NCBI GenBank assembly: GCA_026745465.1
Contig: JACYXH010000278.1
Span: forward strand, 70,001 to 134,000
Direction: 5' to 3'
Origin: Lota lota
Taxonomy: Eukaryota; Chordata; Actinopteri; Gadiformes; Lotidae
DNA: 64,000 bases
Numbering within the stretch: the first letter of the stretch is position 1; every line of letters begins with the position of its first letter. Below, piece after piece: positions 1 through 64,000 of this stretch. A model generated the notes under the pieces. It had not been told where the DNA came from, ran no database searches, and saw nothing but the letters and a program-made list of their open reading frames with translations. A program made the position numbers and the translations under genes.

Positions 1-15139
<15,139 letters not shown>

Positions 15140-17189
15140 GGGAACTGAACCCGGGGATCGAGGGGTTGATTCAGCAGGATAAGGGAGGTGGTGGTGGGGG
15201 AGGTTGAATTGATGAGTAGACACCTTTTGTGGCTCTGCTGCTGTCACTGCTGCCTTGAGCTGGGGAGGAACAGGCCTGCAGTGCCTGGAATTCACCACCA
15301 CGGGATGCAGAGCAGCAGCAGCCCGAAATTAAGTGCCTTCTACTTAGTTAGTCTGGGTTGCATAGCTCCCCAAACAGATCCTCCCTCACACCCACACTTG
15401 CACACACACACTATTCTTCTGGACAGCCTTGCAAGTCCAGACGCATTAACGGTTATGCTGTCGGACGCCATCTTGTATTTTATTTTACCGAGGCATCTTC
15501 AACACGAATGGTGTTCTTTCCCCCCCAAAAGTAATACCTGGCTTGTATTGTAAGGGGCAAAATCACTGTGTTGCTATTGGATGTTTTATTGTGCAATGTT
15601 GTTGTCGTCGTCGTTGTACTCAGTGAGTCTGTTCACTGCAGAGATGTATATTTTTCTATGGAGGGATTGAGAGTCGGGATTGATCGGTGATAATCAAGTC
15701 ATTTTGTCACGGCCACCGTGCCTTGGGATTAACACTGTGCTGTGAGGGGTACGTGTTTCTGAAGTGAATTATGCTCCGTACCGCTTTTTCCGTTGATGCT
15801 GCTATGCTGTGCTCGTATTTTACCTTTTTTTCTTTCTTTCTTTCTTTCTCTTAATCAAAGCTTTTTGTACTGGACTTCTCGGCGGGAGAGAATGTTATTC
15901 CAAAGGGTGTTCAGACGTGCAGTCTGAATCCAGCAGTTGGTTTTTAATCATTTTGTCTTTGATGTGTTGGCAACGTGAACCAGAGTACAAAGGCGGACTC
16001 TTTGAAGCAGTCTTTATGAAAAACAATAACGTTGACTTCTTACGCATGTTGTCTAATTTAACTTGAAAGCTCATATTAAACTTTTTTTAATTATATTTTA
16101 AATTTTCTCATGATTCATGTGTATTTATTTGACTTTACACCCAAAGGTTTATATAAAAATATATTTAGCTTATGTGAATATCAGTAATAGAAAGTATACA
16201 TGATGTATCTCCATGCATCTCTTGTATTCAGCTCACAGTCTAATCATTCACTTCTTTATGTAGGATACCTGCTAAATCTGCATATCATGAATTTAGTCAC
16301 ATCCTGTTTATATGTGGTTATTACTCACGATGTTGTCAGCCTAAAGACTGACACAAATGTTAGGTTGGATGTATGACTTGCACCCCATCTGACTTATCTT
16401 TCATAAAGACTTAATTATAAATCAAAAAGTACTAAAACTTGAACTATATTTGATAAACAATATATGCACGCTGGACAAAGAAAAACTATATATCATTGTT
16501 TGGTACATTTTACAGGGAGGATGAACTGCATTGGATAAAATGCATCAAATAACTGCAAAGGAAATATTCAGAAGCAATATGATTTCTGACATTGTATGCA
16601 GTCTGAGATTTACATAGCAGCCTAACTGTTCATGACGTTGTATTGCCACTTGGTTGTTTTCACCATGTCGGAATTTTACTGACGTTTTCTAGTGAAGAAT
16701 TTCCATATATTATACCTTTGCTTGCCATACCATAAATAATGAAATTCGAAGACTGATACCAAAGCCTTTTGGGGGTTTGCGGAATGCGTAAATTGTCCTA
16801 TCAGGCTTTCCGTAGTCTATAGACTACAAACAAGTATTCTAATGAGGCACGGTGGTACAACGGAAAGTTTGCGTTTAATTTTGAATGCAGCCTAAGACGC
16901 CAATGCTATGCACTGATTTATGATATTACTGCCAAGAACCTTGTAGAAAGAGCAGTAATTGCCACTAATATATGTTGTAGCTTTATTCGCTATTCGCGAC
17001 TTCCTTGAGTTGAATGCAGTTACTTATAACGCCTAAGTTACCTTACTTCCTTATGAACAGTAAGTACACAATCAGTAACGTTAACTACACATGGCCAAAT
17101 AGTTGTAGGGCCTACACATACTAACATCTTATACGTGCATCTTAAGCGGCTACAATGAATACCATTCACCGCTAGCTCCATAGTAACTG
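15140..17189 (+). other. ern1 3' UTR and ern1-gaa intergenic DNA
   Basis: No conserved reading frame. The ern1 3' UTR probably runs to about 16095, after ATTAAA at 16075-16080. From there to the gaa start I see only AT-rich unassigned sequence, which should hold the gaa promoter and any noncoding first exon. I found no clear CLEAR-type lysosomal E-box (GTCACGTGAC). Confidence 0.6.
16075..16080 (+). terminator. Candidate ern1 polyadenylation signal ATTAAA
   Basis: ATTAAA about 935 bp after the ern1 stop, followed by T-rich sequence. Confidence 0.45.
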
Positions 17190-29056
<11,867 letters not shown>

Positions 29057-29775
29057 TTCAGGATGAAGAAGCCGCTTCATTCACACTACTTGTTCCCCCT
29101 CATCACCTCTCTTACCTGTTGGCCATCCTACGAAGCAGGCCGTCTCTCTCCAAAATGTAAGGCAACTAAAGTAATTTGTTTAAACCCCAGACCATGGAAA
29201 CCATACAGTAATCACCATGGTTGGAATTACAAATTTTGGTTTATTCTTCCAAACCAAGTGGATATTGCGAGATAATAATTATGACTGAAGGCATGTGTAT
29301 ATATTGTATGTGTATAATTGTATTTATTTCATGAAGTGAATACCATTTAAAGGAGCAATGTGTAAGATTCCCTTTGGGTTCTTTCTGTTAATTAGGTCAG
29401 TGCACTGTGAAATCTGCAGTGTGTACCTTCCCTCCACACATAAACCCAATTAGTCAACGGCTAACACTGCTACTTGAACACAGAAAATCTAGACATTCAT
29501 TTTTTACCGCCACCATGATATTTCTACCTACATGACACTTTCTCCAGAACTAAAAATAAGAGAGTATCCATGGACATAATTTGGTCTGTTTAAATGCGAG
29601 TAAAATCGTACTATGAAGCTATCATCATTATTTATCTGGGTCACTTTATTAGCAATTACTGCTTCTCACTGCTGCACTGAAGAAAGTCATATTTAGCTAT
29701 TGATTTTCTAAATTAAATGTGTTTCTGTTTTTGTTTTTCACTGCAATGTCAATAAAGGATTTGTAAATGTGGTCC
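29057..29775 (+). other. gaa 3' UTR
   Basis: From the stop to just past AATAAA at 29751-29756. Contains aaggagcaatgtgtaagatt at about 29350, a word like fish DNA-element ends. No coding potential. Confidence 0.55.
29751..29756 (+). terminator. Candidate gaa polyadenylation signal AATAAA
   Basis: Canonical AATAAA about 700 bp after the gaa stop. Another lies at 29910-29915. Confidence 0.6.
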
Positions 29776-30011
29776 TCGTTGGATTATTGGTGCACACATT
29801 GGTGTTTGTGGCTTATTTTATTAGTTGACCATTAACATATAAGGCCATAGTATTTATCCCATTTTAACAAGATGCATATCAGTTATCATAATTGTTCAAA
29901 TATAAAATAAATAAAGTTTCGACAGATTGTTATTTTTTTCCTTTTTAAATAAGTAATTTCGGTCAGGGAGTGATTTTATGGTCTCAGAGATGATGATGGT
30001 CCGCGTCCTCG

Positions 30012-30019
30012 TGACGTCA
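30012..30019 (+). promoter_or_regulatory. Palindromic CRE (TGACGTCA) in the tbc1d16 promoter region
   Basis: Perfect 8-bp CREB/ATF site in CpG-containing sequence, about 230 to 450 bp upstream of the inferred noncoding exon 1. The transcription start is not visible, so the distance is approximate. Confidence 0.5.
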
Positions 30020-30239
30020 TGTTCCGACTCAGAGCAGTGGTCCTGATGATGCGCATAGGGTAGACAACCAACCGCACTTTAGCTTATTCCCCGTGACCTC
30101 TAAATCAATACGTTATATATTTAATATTTGTTTAGTTCAAGGGTATATTACATGTTGTTTATGAAACAAACGCGCGTTTAAAACGTTCATAATTCAATTG
30201 TAAATTCGCGGCTTTTCAGTCTTCGCCTTTTTCTATTCC

Positions 30240-30462
30240 GGAAGCAGCGGGATTTGGGAGGTTGTGTCTAAAGCAGCAGCGTTGAACGTGTGGTGTCACT
30301 GTCATAGCGCACCGATACACACAGGGATACTCTCATCGTACTAACAACACAGGAGGGAACATACCTATAATAAACAACGTTTGTGCAAGATAGCCAGCTA
30401 GTGCTCCCCCAGGCAAGATGGACGTTAGCCATGGACTGTAGACTTCTCCGGCGGGACTGAAG
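30240..30462 (+). other. tbc1d16: Inferred noncoding first exon of tbc1d16
   Basis: CpG-containing sequence ending at a strong donor (ctgaag/gtgagag). It is followed by an intron of the right phase-free type before the coding exon at 33296. The 5' limit is a guess. It contains two small upstream ORFs. Confidence 0.5.
30418..30460 (+). promoter_or_regulatory. Two short upstream ORFs in the tbc1d16 leader
   Basis: ATG at 30418 (aagATGG, favourable context) encodes MDVSHGL and stops at 30439-30441. ATG at 30431 (gccATGG) encodes MDCRLLRRD and stops at 30458-30460. They overlap in different frames. Confidence 0.5.
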
Positions 30463-30942
30463 GTGAGAGCTCTGACGCTTATCTCCTGGCTGTGCGTGTG
30501 TGTGTGTGCGCGCGCGCGTGTGCGTGTGTGTGTGTGTGTGTGTGTTGGGCCATTTCATTCATTCCTCCGTTAATACACCGGTGTGTCCGTGTCGCCAACA
30601 TAGCACGTTTCTCTTGGTCCGATTGGATGTGATTGTTCTCAATGCCCCACTCTAATTCAGCGCTTCAATTTAAGATTCCATGGGTTGTGGCATAGAAACC
30701 GATTGCGGCCATGGTCGAGCAGGCTAACTCAAATATTGATGTTCCAAAATGCATAAAAGCAACAGATGAACTGTAACTGCACGCCTAGAAACAGGAAAAG
30801 CACCGTTGAATGAAATGGTTAGGACCCTCTGCACATTGCTACCTACGGTGTCAAAAACGTAAAGGTAAAAACCTTGTCCTATAGAGCCTGCTGTCAACGA
30901 TGTTGCCTGTCAGATAAAGTAGATGCTGCTGCTGCTTCTGCT

Positions 30943-30959
30943 CCTACTACTACTTATTG

Positions 30960-31012
<53 letters not shown>
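30943..31012 (+). repeat. (ACT)n trinucleotide array
   Basis: About 17 uninterrupted tac/act units from 30960, preceded by degenerate ctg/cta triplets. Confidence 0.97.
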
Positions 31013-31536
31013 TCACTGCAACGATGACGATAAACGAAGCCTTATACTACTCTATCAGAAGATGGGCATTATGTGTGATGTTTAATATCTGTTATTATTT
31101 TTATTCATATTAAATGTAATGGTGCTAATGTATTTGCAATGGACAAGAAACCAGCACTAGCACAATTCGATTACACATTTATTGGTGGCATACGTGTAGC
31201 TATGAGAAATCTAACGAAGATGTAGGCTATGCAACAAATAATTTGTATTCATGTTAAGCCATTTGCAAATTCAGCGTGGTTTTCTTAAGTTTCCAGAACC
31301 CTGAGGCATTCCAGTCCATAATATAAAGATGAAATGTCCACTGCCACTACTAAAATATAATTGCACTGTTGCTCAGAGGTGAAATCAGCCTAATAAGAGA
31401 GAACCTTAGAGCCGGTCACCATTGTGAGGATTTCAGCTGTTTCTTCTCTCTTATATGTAGATTGACATGGTAAAATGAACCCCCATATTACATAAACTGT
31501 AGCCTATGCAGCATTCCAAGGCGGGGGCAGGGGTCT

Positions 31537-31558
31537 GGCGTCTGAGGCAGCAGACGCC
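31537..31558. other. Perfect 8-bp stem hairpin
   Basis: GGCGTCTG and CAGACGCC separated by the 6-base loop aggcag. No terminator or RNA-gene context is seen. Confidence 0.6.
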
Positions 31559-32374
31559 ATGCCTCCCCCCACTGAGAAATATGTTGGAATATCATATTTT
31601 GCACTTATATAAATCTGTCAGTTGAAATTATTTCATCACTTATTAACACGAGTCAGGGAGAAAAAGTGTATACTGTGTTACACAGGCCTGGCATCTGGAC
31701 GTGGTGGCCCATCAAAATCACATACTTACCCCCTTCAGTCACATACAGACCAAAATAACCACAGGTCTATCTGTACTGACAGACTTGAGCACATTGTGAC
31801 TGTTATCAGGGCCTCTCAACCCGCTGTGTGTCTGCCTGTGCGTTTGGGTTGATGTAATTAACCAGGAATTTGACTATTGCAGCGATTGGATTATCCAGTG
31901 TGACCAGTTTATCTCTGTTCACAGAACCTTTTTTGTCAGTTGGCCCTTGGAGGTTTAGGAACTATTGAGGTAAACATTGTCACCCTGAAACATCAAACAA
32001 ACACAGTTACAAGACACCATATGTCTCCATGACAAATAAAGACTTTGATGGTTGCTATTAACATGAGTGGCCATGTTGACAGTGTGTTCTATGCTCTTAG
32101 TAGGATTCTCCATTCTTCCAATTATTCAATAAGTCTGCCTTTTTATTTTCTCTCTCCCTGGCTTATGTTTGGACTCCATGGCAGTACCACTTCCTGTCTG
32201 ATCAGGAAGTGGACCAGCCTGTTTTAATCAGTGAAGGTAAACATGGTAACATGAGGAAGCATTCCACATGCCCACATGGTGATAACGTCCGAGGTTGGAC
32301 GCGTTGGTACGAGAACACATAATGGCAAATAAAAACATGCATCTCCATCAGCATCTCGGCAACTATTTACTATT

Positions 32375-32480
32375 TAGTTTAGCAGACACGGATGCCTACA
32401 GGTTGTTTTGGTTAGACATTTTGGGATCGAACCCAGTACCACTTTTGTTTGGGAATCAAACATCCTCACCGCACCACACT
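32375..32480 (-). mobile_element. tRNA-derived SINE fragment (antisense)
   Basis: Contains gggatcgaacccagtaccac and tttgggaatcaaacatcctc, the reverse complement of the SINE B-box region. Confidence 0.65.
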
Positions 32481-33170
32481 TACACTTTCCTTCCCCTCAA
32501 GCTTCCTTTTGAGCTCATGAAAACAAAGCGTCCATCTTGGATCTACTATCTCAGTTATTTGCGAGTCAAGAGGAGCTCAGTTCAGTATCCATACTGGTGA
32601 CCTTGTTTCCCTTCCTTGATAAGCGCTTGGGATTCAGTACAGGCACCACATGACCACTGTGTTTGCTAACGTCTTTCTGAGGCGTTCAGGTGAGTGTTTC
32701 AGGTGTTTACACAAGGTGGGTCGCGGGTTAACAACTCTTGCCTTGTGCTTGTGTGTATTGTTATGTTGTAAGTCAAATTAAAAGCGTGTTATGGACAAAG
32801 TTATAAGGACAAAGTCTGGGCATGACCTCCTGGTGGAGGACACTGCAGTAAGCAGTGAACAAAAAGTGTGCCACAGGAGAATACATTTATAGGTTTAGAC
32901 AACTGATACACTGTTGTAATACTCATCCTGCCTGTGCTTTCTCGATTTCCTTAACCATATACGTATTCCCCTTGATTTTCCTCTTTCAACCTTTTCCCTC
33001 TGACTCCATTCTCTCTCTCTCTCTACCTCCACATCTCTCCATACCTCCATCTCACCCCTCCTTTCTCTCCATACCTCCATTTACCGCCTTCTCTTTTTAC
33101 TCCATCAATCCATCCATCTGTTCGTCTCTCAATCTCTATATCTTCATTCACCCCATTTCTGTGTGTGTGT

Positions 33171-33171
<1 letters not shown>

Positions 33172-33250
<79 letters not shown>
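33172..33250 (+). repeat. (CT)n microsatellite before the first tbc1d16 coding exon
   Basis: About 39 CT units, ending 45 bp before the acceptor at 33295. Confidence 0.98.
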
Positions 33251-33254
<4 letters not shown>

Positions 33255-33327
33255 CCCTCCTCTCTCCGTCCCTCCCTTCATCTCTCCCTCCCCAGAGGAT
33301 GGGCCCAGGGTCCGGCGGCCTGTGGCG

Positions 33328-58866
<25,539 letters not shown>

Positions 58867-59865
58867 AGCCGCGTGGGACGTACGGAGGTAGGTGACTGGG
58901 GGGTTTTAATGGCCACCGTCTATTGGGCACGTGCCGTTAGCAGAGCATAGCGCAGGAGCCCTGAGTGCTCTGACCGCAGTCGCCATTTTAGTACAGCGCC
59001 CTGTTCAGGACTTCCTCTTCACTGCCTTACTGGGAATGGATTCAACATGATGCTCAACACGGCGCTAGAACTGAGGAAGGGAGGCGAGGGAAGCTCTTTT
59101 CTATTGGTCGAGCTAAAAACAGACAATCATCGGCCTCGCCGGTCCACAGACACTACAGGTTTCAGCCTGCTGCTAAACTGGGGCTGATGCCAGAGGCTTT
59201 ACAGGAAGAAATCTCATTGAAGAACAGAATGAATCTGTACGGACTGGATTTGTTTATTGGCCTTGACCTGGTAATCACTGGGTGGGGTAAAATAAGGTGT
59301 GGAATGTCTGTGTGAATAAGGAAATTATGTTTTGCATATCTGAAGTCTGTGCAAGGCAACTGCCTTTCTCTCAATGTGAAATCCCAATCCTCCAAAAGCA
59401 AGAAGGGTGAACTCACAAAGAAGATTACAAAGAATTATCCGTTGCTTTTCTCTTCTTAATTTTTTCGGATAATTCACAACTGTGTATTTGCATTTCAAGC
59501 AGTTATTACAAATATTTAGCAATATGATATAGATATATCCTTGCATGAGCAATTCTTTAAAAAAAAGATATATATATACAACAAGAATGTGTTGACAGAA
59601 AACAAAACACTTCCTTTAGGGTAGGGCTCAACATATTACCCAAATCAGATTATGGTAAAAAGAAAATCATAGATAAATCTCATAGTCATAATTTCTCTCT
59701 GCTTTAAATGCCCTGCCCACTGGCATCAGGTAGGAGGAGGTTGGGGAGGGGTATATCTTGATCATAATGATATAAGAGGTGTCCGCTGAAGAAAAGATGG
59801 AAGCAGCAGTAGAACGCGTTACTCACAGAATTTCTGTCCAATAAAGAATACCACTGGTCTATGGA
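58867..59865 (+). other. tbc1d16: tbc1d16 3' UTR
   Basis: From the stop to just after AATAAA at 59840-59845. The end is inferred from the signal only. Confidence 0.5.
59840..59845 (+). terminator. Candidate tbc1d16 polyadenylation signal AATAAA
   Basis: Canonical signal (tccaataaagaatacc) about 975 bp after the stop; the first AATAAA found downstream. Confidence 0.5.
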
Positions 59866-62800
59866 TGAGACATTGTCGCCTGACAAAGAGAGGCAGATAT
59901 ATGGTGGATGTATTTTAATATATCACACACCTTGTGTTCAATAATGTTTTTGCAGTCGTTCCACCCTCACCTTCAAATGAATGACAACGTCGATGCACTG
60001 TTTACACCAAACTAACAGTCCGTCCACACGAATGTATCCACTAACATGTATTTTCATTTAGCACGTGTAGGTTTGCGCGAGTGTGTGTGTGCATGCATGC
60101 GTGCGTGTGTGTGTGTGTGTACATATACACATTGCTGTGACCTCCACACATCTGGTAATGAGTTAGAGGAGCAGGGGTCTTTGATGTCCACCCTCCCCAA
60201 CCCCCCCGACCAAGCCCGTAATTATACCAGTCATCAGAAAAAAAGAAAAGAGCAAAGAGAACGACCAACTGTTCAGGGTCTCCATCTTGTCACTGTGGAG
60301 GAGAACATAAAACCAGATTGTGTGGGAGGTGGGAGGGGGGCGGTTTGACTGTAGCGCTCTGCAGATTTGCAAGTCCCAGCTGTGAGGCGGTCCCAGGTGG
60401 GCTGCTGAAGTGGCCCTCCTGGGGCCCCAGCATCTTCAGATTGCTGCTAAAAGGTAACATTAGGATCTTAAAAATCCTCCCCCCAGCGCCCCACCCCATC
60501 CATCCTCTCACTCTCACTCCCCCTCTCTCTCTCACTTAACTTCCTCGCTTCGTCCCTCACTCCCGTTCTTTTTTCCCTTTCTCACCTCCTCTCACTCATC
60601 TCCTTTCTCGCCATCTCCCTCTCTTTCCATCTATCTCTCCCCCTTCCCTATCCCTCTCTCACCCCCCTCTCCTCTCCATAAATCCCCCTCCCCCCTCGCT
60701 CTCTCCTCCCCCCCCCCCCCCCCCCCCCCCCGCCACTCTGGTTGTCACCATGCAGTCTCAGTAAACGGCGTTGTGTATTGCTCGTCTCTCCTCTCCATTA
60801 GTTATCATATGCAGCTGCCTGCCTCAAACGTCTGGAGAATCTTTTGAGGCTAGGTGGAGGTTCCGAACCGAGCTATCCGAAAGTGCACAGATGGAAAGTA
60901 ATTGGTGTGTGAGTGTGTGTCTGTGTGCATTTGTGTGCATGTGGGTCGGTGCACACATGCAGATGAATGCATGTCCATATGTACATTTCTATTCAAATGT
61001 TATTTTCCGAACAAACAAATCAATGAATGTCTGCACATCCACATACACGCACATACACTGTGAGTTTGCAGCCACACAGGGAACACAGTGTTGAATGTAC
61101 ACTACCGTTACACTTTGTTGGTCCATTATTGTACACGTCATTGCAAAAATGCTTTTTTATTCATTTAGCATATTATTAAAAACAACAGAATACTTGTGTT
61201 ACAATTACCCTGAGAGTCGGTTTAATTTCATCGTCCTATATACCCAACAGTTATGTGTAGTTCTTCCAAAAACAGTTTTTTTATTTTTTTTATTTTATAA
61301 ACATCTGGGAAGATGGAAAATATTTCTTTGCTGAAGAGGGATTTATTTTAACCTAATGGCGCATGCGGCAGTAAGTGTGCCCGTATGCGGTCTGTGCTGA
61401 GCCCTAATCCTCTCTGTGGTGACTACATTTTCTTCCTCCTGTCTCAAAATCTTGCAATAGAAATTGAAAAAGTACATTTTCTTCCTCTGGTCTAAAAACC
61501 GTTTGATAGAAATTACCTGTGAGAAAGGTAAAAACAAAAAACGTTTCTTTAAAAACGACCCACATTTTCATTTGTGTTGCGTTTATTTTGTTCCTGTGAC
61601 AAATAGCCCACACCCTCCCCCCCACGACCATGACCGCCATCTCCGTGGCAAAGCAAACGGTTAAGGTTAACTGTCAACATGTGTTTTTCCTAGAACGTAA
61701 CCCATAGTGATCCCAAACAACCTTATCTCTCCGCCTGCTTCGGCTGTCTGACAGAGAGAAGGGGCTCAAACTCTGGTACATGGCAACGATCAACTTACTG
61801 TCAAGGACAGCTGTGGAGATAGCATCAGACACCGACGTCAGGTGTGTGTTCTCAAGAGGGGTCTAACTGACACACACACACCAGACACACACACATACGC
61901 GCGCTAGTGTTTCTTGGATGTTTCTCAGACTTTCAAGGAAGGCCTGGTTCTCTGCTTCTCCCTCAATAATTTCATGATTGTTCTTGGAAAACATATAAAC
62001 ATCATCTGTACTTATCAAATTGGATCACAGCTTGGCATTGTTACAAAATGACCAAAACTGTCTGGTGGTTTTTTGCTCATGTTGTGTTTTTGTTACAACG
62101 TCCCCCTTTACTTGTTCCTATTGGGTTTCAGTTCCTTATTCTCTTAACTGGCTTGATGAATGCAAGTCATCATTGAGAGAAGTGGATAATGGATTTCCAG
62201 AGGAAATTTTGTTGGAAATTATCCTAACCAAAACCATAAGATCACCCGGGGACCTAAATAATTGTAAGCAATTATCGTGTGTGTGTGCTCGCGCACGCCT
62301 GTGTGTCCGTCGCCTTATGTGGGTACGTGAACGTGCGCTTATGTGTGCCCTTGTTGCCGTATGTAGGCATGGGTGTGCGTGTGTTTGTGTGTATCTGCGT
62401 GTGTGAAAGGGGGGGGGGGGGGGGGGGGGGGGTGCACGTGTGTGAGTCCAAGACTGCCTGCCTGTGATGTCGAGGTCTGTCTGCCTGCAATTACAGCCAT
62501 TATCTCCAGATTGATGTCTTCTCTCAAGGTTAATGCATTTCAAGAGCACAAAACATGATAAAGGGAAAATGACAATAAACACGTAAATTACATTTGGATG
62601 ACCAACATGGGGATTCGATTCCATATTTTTTTTTGTGATGCCAAAGAAGGTAGTTTAATAATAAGCTTATCACCGTCCTCCTCGGGCATATTAGTGCAGT
62701 GCCCAGATGTTCACAGGAGGAGGACATGAATCGGAGAAGTGAATGTGCTGGTTTAACCATTGATAAGATCTGTCTGTGGCTTAACCGTACGGCTGGGAGC

Positions 62801-63650
62801 CAATCTGTGGGTACAGAGGTATGCATTACAGGTCTGCCCTGATTCTCAGCTGGCCTGTCTGCTGTTGCTGCTGCTTTCATTTTTAATGTTGGTTCAAAAA
62901 CACAAAACAAAGAAGACGATTTAGTACAGAACATACTCATCCTATCCAGTGCTTTTAAGAGCCGTTGAAGGCATGTATGATACATGGCTGGAGAAATACA
63001 CCTTTCTTTCCCCTCAGGGATGAATCAAGTAACTTAACAGATTTGACAATAAATTAAGGATAAACATCTGTAGCAATCATTGTGGAAATTGTAATAAACA
63101 TCTGTGTTGTATCTTAATTCATTGTGTCGTTTGGATAAAAACAAAAAAGCCTACATAGGATCATCATTAAACATGAAATGAAATGAAATACTATTTGTAG
63201 TAATATGTTAATTGTGTTAAAACGTGTAATTGCGCCACTCACACAAACACACCACACACATACACACACAGATCATTATATTGGTCAAATTACAGCCTGG
63301 CCCCTCTCCTCTTTCTCTCTCTCTCTTCTGTGAGTGAGTGACAGCTCCCTCCTCCCATTTCTCCCTCCCCTCCCTCTCCCTCTCCCTCTGTCGTCGCGAG
63401 GCCTGCATTGACCACCGGCTTATTGCCCCCTAATTATCAATTACAGGGCCCAACTTCCACACCTGGAGCAGGCCGAGCAGGGAATGAGCCTAGACCATTA
63501 GGAAGGACCCCCGACCGGGCTGTTTATGGAGGGGGCCAGGCCCTCTGCCTCTGGAGGTGTTAATGGACCTGCCACTGCTGCACTGCAGACTACACCACCA
63601 CCGGCTGCTCCATCAAGGCAGCTGTTAATGGATTTAGGAAAGAGAGAGGT

Positions 63651-63723
<73 letters not shown>

Positions 63724-63759
63724 GGGGGGCACTGTGCAAAGGCACACTCAGTTCATTTA

Positions 63760-63809
<50 letters not shown>

Positions 63810-64000
63810 ATATACAAAAAAGAGTCTATATTGATAACCTTTTTTAATGGGCATAAAATGTGGGATTTTCTGAAGGTGTAACGACAGCTAGGGTATGCAA
63901 TTTAGAGAAACCAGCCAGAGTAAGCTAAATTTAGAAAGAATCCAACCGGAGAAAAAATCCCACACCTCCCTATATAAATGTATATATATTTTTTTTTTTT
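59866..64000. other. Gene-free DNA downstream of tbc1d16
   Basis: No supported coding frame. Contains a pyrimidine tract with a C24 run (60475-60731), a G24 run (62409-62432), GT and AT microsatellites (63650-63721, 63763-63802) and several non-repetitive blocks (62130-62275, 62480-62830, 63405-63620) that may be regulatory. Confidence 0.6.
63650..63802 (+). repeat. (GT)n and (AT)n microsatellites
   Basis: About 35 GT units to 63721 and about 20 AT units at 63763-63802. Confidence 0.97.

Larger units (their letters stand above)
30463..33295 (+). other. tbc1d16 intron 1
   Basis: Holds a GT repeat (30494-30544), an ACT trinucleotide array, a small perfect hairpin (31537-31558), an antisense SINE fragment (32375-32480) and a long CT repeat. 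The rest is unassigned, with no conserved coding frame. Confidence 0.7.

Noticed and set aside
61735-61860. Possible exon of a further gene downstream
   Set aside because: High-complexity but every frame is short and no family match or consistent splice pair is seen.

Overview
The window is teleost fish nuclear DNA; the species cannot be resolved. It has vertebrate genes with GT-AG introns, very dense dinucleotide microsatellites, fish-type Tc1 and hAT DNA transposons, a tRNA-derived SINE family whose tail resembles a common teleost SINE tail, and a DIRS-type retroelement fossil.

Three protein genes lie head to tail on the + strand. (1) ern1 (IRE1 alpha), 1-15139, lacks its first exons, which lie before the window. 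Eighteen coding exons run from the lumenal sensor through a membrane segment, kinase and KEN RNase, and end in a long C-terminal tail with 13 tandem hexapeptides. (2) gaa (lysosomal acid alpha-glucosidase), 17190-29056, is complete: 19 coding exons, 940 residues, with a signal anchor, trefoil domain and GH31 catalytic domain. (3) tbc1d16 (Rab GTPase-activating protein), 33328-58866, is complete: 12 coding exons and 754 residues, plus an inferred noncoding first exon near 30240-30462. Reading frames stay open across every junction I joined, and all three products match the vertebrate families from end to end.

Region by region. 1-15139 is ern1; its first intron holds a hAT element (104-2875) with a Tc1 element (987-2211) nested inside, and another intron holds a 33-bp minisatellite that runs into a splice acceptor. 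15140-17189 holds the ern1 3' UTR and unassigned DNA. 17190-29056 is gaa. 29057-30240 holds the gaa 3' end and the tbc1d16 promoter region, with a full palindromic CRE. 30240-58866 is tbc1d16, whose introns hold SINEs, LINE tails, a locally duplicated segment, a DIRS fossil and several minisatellites. 58867-64000 holds the tbc1d16 3' UTR and gene-free DNA with possible regulatory blocks.

The genes do not form an operon. IRE1 is the ER unfolded-protein sensor, GAA is a glycoprotein hydrolase that folds in the ER and acts in lysosomes, and TBC1D16 acts on Rab GTPases in membrane traffic. Their adjacency is a matter of synteny. The most noteworthy observations are the repeat-bearing IRE1 tail, the layered upstream ORFs of tbc1d16, an in-frame skippable exon that carries the TBC arginine finger, and microsatellites crowding splice sites throughout.
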